In this document: positions 57,522 through 64,000 of the stretch, one piece after another
Layout: every line of letters starts with the position of its first letter
Numbering within the stretch: the stretch's first letter is position 1
DNA from: Candidatus Pantoea persica
Lineage (GTDB): Bacteria; Pseudomonadota; Gammaproteobacteria; Enterobacterales; Enterobacteriaceae
Assembly (NCBI RefSeq): GCF_013753875.1
Contig: NZ_SMDS01000017.1
Span: 124,001 to 188,000, forward strand
Length of the DNA: 64,000 bases
Direction of reading: 5' to 3'
The notes under the pieces: generated by a model
Told to the model about the DNA's origin: nothing
What the model saw: the letters and a program-made list of their open reading frames with translations, nothing else
The model's database searches: none
Program-made: the position numbers and the translations under genes

Positions 57522-57843
57522 TGTCGGCGCGTCCCAGACGCGCCTCCAGCCAGCGGCGCAGCTCGGGCGGCGCCTCTTTCAGACTGTTGGAGCCGCGCGT
57601 AATGGTGGCGATGCCTACGCCCAGCTCGTTTTTCAACTCGCGCTGGCTCATCACGCCATTAATTAACTCTTCGACGATGCGCAGCCGCGTGCCAAGCGCC
57701 TCGCGCTCATCCGGCGTCAGCATCAACTGCAGCAGCGGCAGCGCCACGCCGTCGGCGTAAGCCTGCTCCATCAGCGCGCTAAAGCGTCGCCAGTTATCTT
57801 CAGAAAGGGGATGTTGCGCCGATCGGGCGGAGGATTGCGTCAT
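57496..57843 (-). CDS. trpR: Trp operon repressor TrpR
   Basis: TrpR binds tryptophan and represses trp, aroH, mtr and its own gene. The 115 residues (E. coli 108) contain the core [22 protein letters not shown] and the helix-turn-helix [21 protein letters not shown]. The C-terminus is a little longer ([10 protein letters not shown]). Its own operator lies at 57851-57878. It appears intact, although the trp operon itself is outside the window. Confidence 0.96.
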   Translation of the reverse strand: MTQSSARSAQHPLSEDNWRRFSALMEQAYADGVALPLLQLMLTPDEREALGTRLRIVEELINGVMSQRELKNELGVGIATITRGSNSLKEAPPELRRWLEARLGRADINADKADE

Positions 57844-57850
57844 TGACAGG

Positions 57851-57878
57851 CTTCCGTACTCATTAACGAGTACGGAAG
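57851..57878. promoter_or_regulatory. TrpR autoregulatory operator
   Basis: CTTCCGTACTC-ATTAAC-GAGTACGGAAG is a perfect 11-bp inverted repeat. Its core GTACTCATTAACGAGTAC matches the TrpR operator (GTACTAGTTAACTAGTAC). It begins 8 nt upstream of trpR, overlapping the expected promoter. Confidence 0.9.
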
Positions 57879-57888
57879 CATAGCACAG

Positions 57889-59808
57889 TTAATAACGGCG
57901 ATTCCACTCGCTGTCCGATAGCACCTTGTCCGGCTCGCTCATAAAGTGGCGGTAGTAGGCGTCATAGGCCAGCACGTTCTTCACGTAGCCGCGCGTCTCG
58001 GAAAAGGGAATGGTTTCGATAAAGGCCACCGCGTCGAGATTGCCCGCGCTGACGTTCTGCCAACTGCGTACGCGTCCCGGCCCGGCGTTATAGGCCGCCG
58101 AGGCGAAGATGCGGTTCTGCCCGAACTGCTGATAAACATACTCCAGATACTGGGTGCCGATCTGGATATTGGTCTCCGGATCCAGCAGCTGCGCGCTGTT
58201 GCTGTAGCCCGGAATGTTATACATCTTTACGGTATGCGCGGCGGTCACGGGCATCACCTGCATCAGGCCTCTGGCGCCGACCGGCGAGCGCGCTTTCGGA
58301 TTCCAGGCGCTCTCCTGGCGCGAGATCGCCATGGCGTAGCTCGGCGAAATGCCTTTGTCGCGGGTATTACTCTGGTAGAAGCTCTCCCACGCCAGCGGGA
58401 AGCGCTCTTTCAGGCTGTCCCACATCTTCGCAGTAATGGTCGCCTGCACGTTGAGATCCCACCAGTTCTGCTCGTTGGCGTAGCGCGCCAGCATCTGCTG
58501 CTGCGTATGGTTTTTGCTGGCGATCAGGTTGGCCCACTCGCTGCACGCCAGGTTATCCTGCCCCCAGAACATCAGCTCGCGCACCCGCGCCAGCTCCGGC
58601 CCCTGCACCGTCGCGCTGTCCGGCTGCGGCGCCTCGTCGATCTGCAGCGGATATTTCACGCCCAGCCGCTGCGCCGCCACCATCGGGTAGAAGCCGCGCG
58701 CCTGCATCAGCTTATGCAGGATCTCATCAGCCTCCTCTTTGCGCCCCTGTGAATAGAGCAGATCGGCCTGCCAGTACTGCCACTCATCCTTCTCTTTCGC
58801 CTCGACCGGCAGACGCGCGATCCAGGTATTCAGGCCGCGGCGGTCGTGCTGCGACAGTGCAAGGCGCACGCGGCGCTCGATCAGCGCCGTCGACTCGCTG
58901 TTCATCACCACGGCGTCGCGCCAGCGCGCCTGCTCCGAGGTGAGATCGCTGCCCATCATACGCCAGACCACTATCTCCTTCAGCGCCTGCTCATCTTCCT
59001 CCTCCATCTTCTGCGCCTGCACCAGCAGCGGGATCATGCTGCGCGCGTTCTCCATATCGGCGCGCGCCACGCGGGTAAAGGCGTAGATCGTCGCCTGGCG
59101 GGTAAAATTGGTCGGCCCCACGGACGGAGCGAAGCTCACCACCGTCTGCGGATCGTTTTGCAGCATCTGCACGCCGTTGGCGATAGTCTGGTAATCCTTC
59201 GGCAGGGTTTTCGCTAGGAAGCTGACCAGGCTGTCGTTGCCCGCCTTCATCGCCAGGCGAATGCGCTCCAGCACGGTGATGGGCGACATCTGCCCGGAGG
59301 CCTGCCAGACGGAGAAGAGCCGGTCGCAGTCGTTGGGCAGCGAGGTGCCGCGCAGCCAAATCTCTTTCGCGCCGGCAAACGCCTGCTGCTGTGCGCCGGT
59401 CGCCCATTTGGCGTAGAGCCAGTTACAGCGCGCCTGCACCGGCCCCGGCTCATCCGGGCTAAAGCTCAGAATCCCCTGCCAGTCCTGTCGGTGCGCCAGC
59501 ATGTTAACGAAGCGGGTTTTCAGCGAGCGCGCCGGCGGCAGCGTTGGGTATTCTTGAATAAAGTTTTTAACCGCGAGCGGGGTTTCCTGATCGAGATCCT
59601 GCGCCAGCAGGCGATACTGCAAATAGGGGTAGAGCGGATAATCCTGCAGCGTCGGCAGCAGCTGCTCGACCGTCGCCATCTGATTGCTGTCCCAGGCCCG
59701 TTTAATCTGTTGGTACCGCTGCCGCTGATCGTCCAGCGAGTCTGCCCACGCGCTGCCGGCCGCTGCGGCCAAGCAGATCCCTGCTATCCAGTTACGCCAC
59801 TTCTCCAC
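57889..59808 (-). CDS. slt: Soluble lytic murein transglycosylase Slt70
   Basis: Slt cleaves peptidoglycan glycan strands to 1,6-anhydromuropeptides in the periplasm. The 639 residues (E. coli 645) have a signal peptide (MEKWRNWIAGICLAAAAGSAWA). A long alpha-helical U/L doughnut domain follows. The C-terminal lysozyme-like domain has the catalytic Glu in AISRQESAWNPKARS, with GARGLMQVMPVTA and SAAYNAGPGRVRSW. It precedes trpR on the same strand as in E. coli. It appears intact. Confidence 0.96.
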   Translation of the reverse strand: MEKWRNWIAGICLAAAAGSAWADSLDDQRQRYQQIKRAWDSNQMATVEQLLPTLQDYPLYPYLQYRLLAQDLDQETPLAVKNFIQEYPTLPPARSLKTRFVNMLAHRQDWQGILSFSPDEPGPVQARCNWLYAKWATGAQQQAFAGAKEIWLRGTSLPNDCDRLFSVWQASGQMSPITVLERIRLAMKAGNDSLVSFLAKTLPKDYQTIANGVQMLQNDPQTVVSFAPSVGPTNFTRQATIYAFTRVARADMENARSMIPLLVQAQKMEEEDEQALKEIVVWRMMGSDLTSEQARWRDAVVMNSESTALIERRVRLALSQHDRRGLNTWIARLPVEAKEKDEWQYWQADLLYSQGRKEEADEILHKLMQARGFYPMVAAQRLGVKYPLQIDEAPQPDSATVQGPELARVRELMFWGQDNLACSEWANLIASKNHTQQQMLARYANEQNWWDLNVQATITAKMWDSLKERFPLAWESFYQSNTRDKGISPSYAMAISRQESAWNPKARSPVGARGLMQVMPVTAAHTVKMYNIPGYSNSAQLLDPETNIQIGTQYLEYVYQQFGQNRIFASAAYNAGPGRVRSWQNVSAGNLDAVAFIETIPFSETRGYVKNVLAYDAYYRHFMSEPDKVLSDSEWNRRY

Positions 59809-60017
59809 GAAAATCTCCTCTGTTGTTGCTCTCCGGCTGCGCGCCAGGCACTCTTCATGCTAACCAAGGGAACCGGCTCTTGCCACGTTCTTCACAAAAT
59901 TTACGCAGCGCAACGCGCTGCGCACTGAAAACGGCCACGGCTGCGCCTTTGCTGTGCATCCCGCACGGGCAAACCCCGACCTTTCGCCTTTAAATACTTC
60001 ATTTTCAGCTATTTATC

Positions 60018-60034
60018 TGGCACAGGCTTTGCTG
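60018..60034 (+). promoter_or_regulatory. Sigma-54 promoter of the urt operon
   Basis: TGGCAC-AGGCT-TTGCTG matches the -24/-12 consensus, with GG and GC separated by exactly 10 nt. It lies about 95 nt upstream of urtA. A nitrogen-controlled (NtrC) promoter is expected for urea uptake. No clear NtrC site was found in the rest of the gene-free stretch 59809-60122, which otherwise holds only a CGCAGCGCAACGCGCTGCG inverted repeat. Confidence 0.75.
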
Positions 60035-60128
60035 AACAGAAACGGTTTTGTATACAACAGACGCCGTTAACGGCGACAACAGCCTGCTTTACGCTGATCT
60101 ACCAATGATGCATTCAGGGGTTATGAGA

Positions 60129-61322
60129 ATGAAAAAACGTTTGTTGCTTAAAGCTTTCGCACTTTCCGCCAGCGTAGTAGCCGCTCTAGGATTCACCTGG
60201 GCGGCGCACGCCGCCGATACCATAAAAGTCGGCATGATACACTCGCTCTCCGGCACTATGGCTATTTCCGAAACGCCACTGAAGGATGTGGCGCTGATGA
60301 CCATCGATGAGATCAACGCCAAAGGCGGCGTACTGGGCAAAAAGCTGGAGCCGGTGGTGTTCGGCTGCTGGACCTCGGTATCGCGCAAGTCGGTGCTGCC
60401 GGTTTTCGAGGAGCTGAACGGCCTGCTCTTCTACCCGGTGTAGTATGAGGGCGAAGAGATGTCGCCCAACGTGTTTTACACCGGCGCCGCGCCGAACCAG
60501 CAGGCAATTCCGGCGGTAGAGTATCTGATGAGCGAAGATGGCGGCAGCGCGAGGCGCTTCTTCCTGCTCGGCACCGACTATGCCTATCCACGCACCACCA
60601 ACAAGATTCTGCGCGCCTTCCTGCACAGCAAAGGGGTACAGGACAAGGATATCGAAGAGGTTTATACGCCGTTTGGCTACAGCGACTACCAGACCATCGT
60701 CGCCAACATCAAGAAGTTCGCCGCCGGCGGCAAAACCGCGTTGGTGTACACCATCAACGGCGACTCCAATTTTCCCTTCTATAAAGAGCTGGCCAACCAG
60801 GGCATCAAGGCCACCGATATTCCGGTAGTCGCCTTCTCGATCGGCGAAGAGGAGCTGCGCGGCATCGACACCAAACCGCTGGTCAGCCAGCTCGCCGCCT
60901 GGAACTATTTCGAGTTCGTGGATAACGCGGAAAACAAACAGTTCGTCGCAGACTATCGTGCCTGCGCCAAAGCGCACAATCTGCCGAACGCCGCCACAGT
61001 GGTCATCAACGATCCAATGGAGGCGACCTGGGTGGGCATCCATATGTAGGCGCAGGCGGTGGAAAAAGCGGGCACGACCGATGTTAATAAGGTGCGCGCT
61101 GCCATGGCCGGACAAACCGTCAAGGCGCCGGACGGCTTTACCCTGAAGATGGATCAGACCAACCACCATCTGCACAAGCCGGTGATGATCGGCGAGGTAG
61201 AAGAGAACGGTCAGTTTAACATGGTGTGGCAGACCGATGGGCCGGTACGCGCCCAGCCGTGGAGCCCCTATATCGCCGGCAACGATAAAAAGCCGGATCA
61301 TCCGGTGAAATCAACGCAGTAA
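60129..61322 (+). pseudogene. urtA: Urea ABC transporter binding protein UrtA, broken
   Basis: UrtA is the periplasmic urea-binding protein. The signal peptide ([28 protein letters not shown]) and [24 protein letters not shown] are clear. About 27 codons are missing in frame between KLEPV and [15 protein letters not shown] stops at 60441-60443 (Gln before YEGEE) and 61047-61049 (Trp in GIHM*AQAVE) interrupt the frame. The rest, including YSDYQTIVANIKKFAAGGK and the C-terminal DGFTLKMDQTNHHLHKP, is open. It heads urtABCD, which is not found beside slt in E. coli. Confidence 0.92.
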
Positions 61323-61398
61323 GGAACGCGCGCCTGTCCCAGCCGGAACTGGGACGGGCGTCCCCTCAACAAGAAGATATGATGCGAGGCCTACGCCC

Positions 61399-62912
61399 AT
61401 GACTATTCGCCTCTTGTTCGCCAGCCTGCTGCCGTTGCCCTTACTGGTTCATGCAGGCCCCGCCGCCGATTTCGTCAGCGCCAGCCGCCTGCCGCTGCTG
61501 GAAGCGCTCAGCGCGGAGAGCGTGGTGGTTGACGCAGACAAACAGCCCCTTCGCCAGCAGCAGGATCGCCTGCTGCCGCTCGACACCGCCGAGCAGCCCA
61601 GCGGCGACGTCAAAAAACTCTTTATCAACAACCGGATGCGCGTGCTGATCGCCAACGCCCTCGCCGCGCATCAGCTGGTGAGTCAGCAGGTCGACGTGCG
61701 CCTGCGCACCGCGCAGCAGCTGTAAAACGCCGCCGCCAAGCAGCTGCCACTCATTGAACGGCGCCTGGCCGCCGAGCCGGATGCGCAGGTGCGCGCCGCG
61801 CTGACGATGGCGGCTGCCAGCCTGCGGCTCAGCGATCCCGACCCGCTGGTATGGCTGAACGCCGTGCAGCAGCTGGGGGAGCTCGAGCCCGCCGGAAACA
61901 GAGGCCAGGCTGCAGCGCCTGACGCAGCCCGACAGCTAGCCGGAAGCGGCCGGGCGCGCGGCGGCGGCCGATAGCCTGCAGCAAATCGCCCAGCGCCTGA
62001 AGTGGGGCGACCTGCTCGGCCAAGTGTTCAGCGGGCTGTCGCTGGGATCGATTTTACTGCTCGCCGCCCTCGGCCTGGCGATCACCTATGGCCTGCTCGG
62101 CGTGATCAATATGGCGCACGGTGAAATGCTGATGATCGGCGCCTACGCCACCTGGCTGGTGCAAAACCTGTTTCAGCAGTTCGCGCCGCAGTGGCTGGCG
62201 TAGTATCCGCTGCTGGCGCTGCCGGCGGCGTTTTTCCTCACCGCCGGCATCGGCATGCTGCTGGAGTGCACCGTTATCCGTCATCTCTACGGCCGTCCAC
62301 TGGAGACGCTGCTGGCGACCTGGGGCATCAGCCTGCTGCTGATCCAGCTAGTGCGCATGCTGTTCGGCGCGCAGAACCTTGAGGTGGCCAACCCGTCATG
62401 GCTGTCGAGCGGCCTGCAGGTGCTGCCGAATCTGGTGCTGCCGTGGAACCGCATCGCGGTGAGCCTGTTTGTGATCGGCGTACTGGCGCTGACGTGGCTG
62501 CTGCTGAACCGCACCCGCCTGGGCATGAACGTGCGTGCCGTGACCCAGAACCGCGCGATGGCCGACTGCTGCGGCGTGCCGACCAGGCGCGTCGATATGC
62601 TCGCCTTTGGGCTGGGATCCGGCATCGCCGGGCTGGGCGGCGTGGCGCTGTCGCAGCTGGGAAACGTCGCTCCTGAACTGGGCCAGGGCTACATTATTGG
62701 CTCGTTTCTAGTGGTGGTGCTGGGCGGCGTCGGCCAGCTGGCTGGCACCGTGGTGGCCGCCTTTGGCCTCGGTATCCTGAACAAGGTGCTGGAGCCGCAG
62801 ATCGGCACGGTGCCAAGCAAAATCCTGATCTGGTGCTGATCGTACTCTTTATTATTCAGAAGCGCCCGCAGGGACTCTTTGCCATGACATGAAAGGGAGG
62901 ATCCTCGACTGA
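61399..62912 (+). pseudogene. urtB: Urea ABC transporter permease UrtB, broken
   Basis: ATG 61399 opens the long N-terminal extension typical of UrtB (signal-like MTIRLLFASLLPLPLLVHA, then a HEAT-like region). A TAA near 61723, a frameshift near 61870, a TAG near 61935, another indel, and a TAG near 62202 break it before and inside the permease. The membrane part is readable ([32 protein letters not shown], and GVALSQLGNVAPELGQGYIIGSF). The end is shifted after GTVPSKILI, and the ancestral TGA at 62910-62912 overlaps urtC. Confidence 0.9.
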
Positions 62913-63931
62913 TGACACAGCCACTGCCCCTTAACGTCGCGCGCCGCGCCTGACGCTGCTGTTGGCGCTGCCCTTTTTCGCACTGCTGCCCGCCAGCCAT
63001 CCGCTGGCGCTCTCGACCTATACGCTGACGCTGGTGGGCAAGATCCTCTGCTACGCCATCGTCGCGGTGGCGCTAGATATGGTGTGGGACTATGCCGGGC
63101 TGCTGTCGCTCGGCCACGGCCTCTTTTTTGCGCTGGGCGGCTACGCCATGGGCATGTACCTGATGCGGCGGGCGGCGGCCTGCCGGCGTTTCTCTCGTTT
63201 CTCTCCTGGCGCGAACTGCCCTAGTTTTGGGCCGGCACGCAGCACTTTGGCTGGGCGCTCTGCCTGATTATGCTGGTACCCGGTCTGCTGGCGCTGCTGT
63301 TCGGGTTCTTCGCCTTCCGTTCGCGCATTAAAGGGGTTTACTTCTCTATCATGACCCAGGCGCTGACCTATGCGGGCATGCTGCTCTTTTTCCGCAACGA
63401 AACCGGCTTTGGCGGCAACAACGACTTTACCGGCTTCACCACCCTGCTGGGCTTCAGCATCACCGCCACCGGCACGCGCATCGCCCTGTTTATCGCCACA
63501 GTGCTACTGCTGGCGGCCAGCCTGGCGCTGGCGCGCAGCAAGTTCGGCCGGGTGCTGACGGCAGTGCGCGACGTGGAGAACCGCCTGATGTTCTGCGGCT
63601 AAGATCCCCGCGGCTTCAAGCTGTTTGTCTGGACGCTCTCCGCCATCCTGTACAGGCTAGCGGGCGCGCTCTATGTGATGCAGGTCGGCATCATCAACCC
63701 CAGCGAAATGTCGCCAACCAACTCCATCGAGGCGGCCATCTGGGTGGTGCTGGGCGGACGCGGCACGCTGGTTGGCCCGCTGCTGGGTGCGGCGATCGTC
63801 AACAGCGCGAAAAGCCTCTTCACCGTGGCTTTCCCGGAGTTCTGGCTTCTGTTTCTCGGCCTGATGTTTATCCTGGTCACGCTGTTTTTGCCGCGTGACG
63901 TGATTGGCCTGCTGTGTCGGAGGCGACATGA
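62912..63931 (+). pseudogene. urtC: Urea ABC transporter permease UrtC, broken
   Basis: ATG 62912 gives MTQPLPLNVARR, then the frame shifts and continues LTLLLALPFFALLPAS. The permease core reads ILCYAIVAVALDMVWDYAGLLSLGHGLFFALGGYAMGMYLM. It shifts again near 63170. A TAG near 63222 replaces Trp, and a TAA at about 63600 replaces Tyr in FCGY. The final part reads GALYVMQVGIINPSEMSPTNSIEAAIWV through LFLPRDVIGLL. The ancestral stop was probably TGA at 63929-63931, overlapping urtD. Confidence 0.88.
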
Positions 63932-64000
63932 GTTATGCCCTGTTTACCCAGCCACAGCCTGCCGACCGCTACCGCGGCCAGCGCGATCCGCTGCTGCAGC
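63928..64000 (+). CDS. urtD: Urea ABC transporter ATPase UrtD, N-terminal part
   Basis: ATG 63928, overlapping the urtC end and preceded by GGAGG, begins MSYALFTQPQPADRYRGQRD, a plausible UrtD N-terminus before the ATPase fold. The window ends after 24 codons without a lesion. Because urtA, urtB and urtC are all broken, this gene is probably decayed too, but that cannot be seen here. Confidence 0.6.
   Translation, partial: MSYALFTQPQPADRYRGQRDPLLQ

Overview
The window reads as chromosome of a gammaproteobacterium close to Pantoea/Erwinia (Erwiniaceae; family-level placement is inference). Gene order follows the Escherichia coli 0-2 minute region in reverse, with its 99-100 minute neighbourhood attached: leuLABCD - setA/sgrS/sgrR - thiBPQ - yabI - polB - rapA - rluA - djlA - lptD-surA-pdxA-rsmA-apaG-apaH - folA - (DUF805, porin) - carBA - dapB - ispH-fkpB-lspA-ileS-ribF - rpsT - nhaA - dnaJ-dnaK - MFS transporter - mog - talB relic - yaaA - thrCBA-thrL - lasT - arcA - creA - rob - gpmB - yjjX - trpR - slt - urtABCD. 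No tRNA, rRNA, prophage, transposase or CRISPR array was seen.

The striking property is massive, recent and selective gene decay. 28 genes are full length and 22 are broken or reduced to relics by in-frame stops (mostly TAG), short tandem duplications, 1-2 nt slips and deletions of tens to hundreds of bases. Intact genes cover leucine, threonine/homoserine and diaminopimelate/lysine synthesis, carbamoyl phosphate for arginine and pyrimidines, folate, riboflavin cofactors, PLP, isoprenoids, lipoprotein and LPS export, chaperones, translation and peptidoglycan recycling. Broken genes cover transport (sugar efflux, thiamine, urea, Na+/H+, an organic-acid type MFS carrier, a porin) and accessory or stress functions (DNA Pol II, RapA, RluA, DjlA, Mog, TalB, YaaA, LasT, YjjX). 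This is the pattern expected of a host-restricted nutritional symbiont early in genome reduction (inference), such as the Pantoea-like gut symbionts of plant-feeding bugs.

Regulation is still readable in the DNA: leu and thr attenuators with their leader peptides, a TPP riboswitch in front of a dead thiamine-uptake operon, an SgrS-like sRNA between two dead partners, an ARG box and a perfect RutR palindrome upstream of carAB, a sigma-32 promoter for dnaKJ, a TrpR operator at trpR, an FNR-like site upstream of arcA, and a sigma-54 promoter in front of the decayed urea transporter operon.

Beyond ordinary annotation, two things stand out. A roughly 200-bp structured intergenic repeat occurs three times, always just downstream of a gene and in the same orientation. 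There is also a clear CTGG/CCAG to CTAG substitution signature that explains most of the in-frame TAG stops and many silent Leu codon changes in the intact genes. I found no candidate for a wholly new defence or metabolic system.
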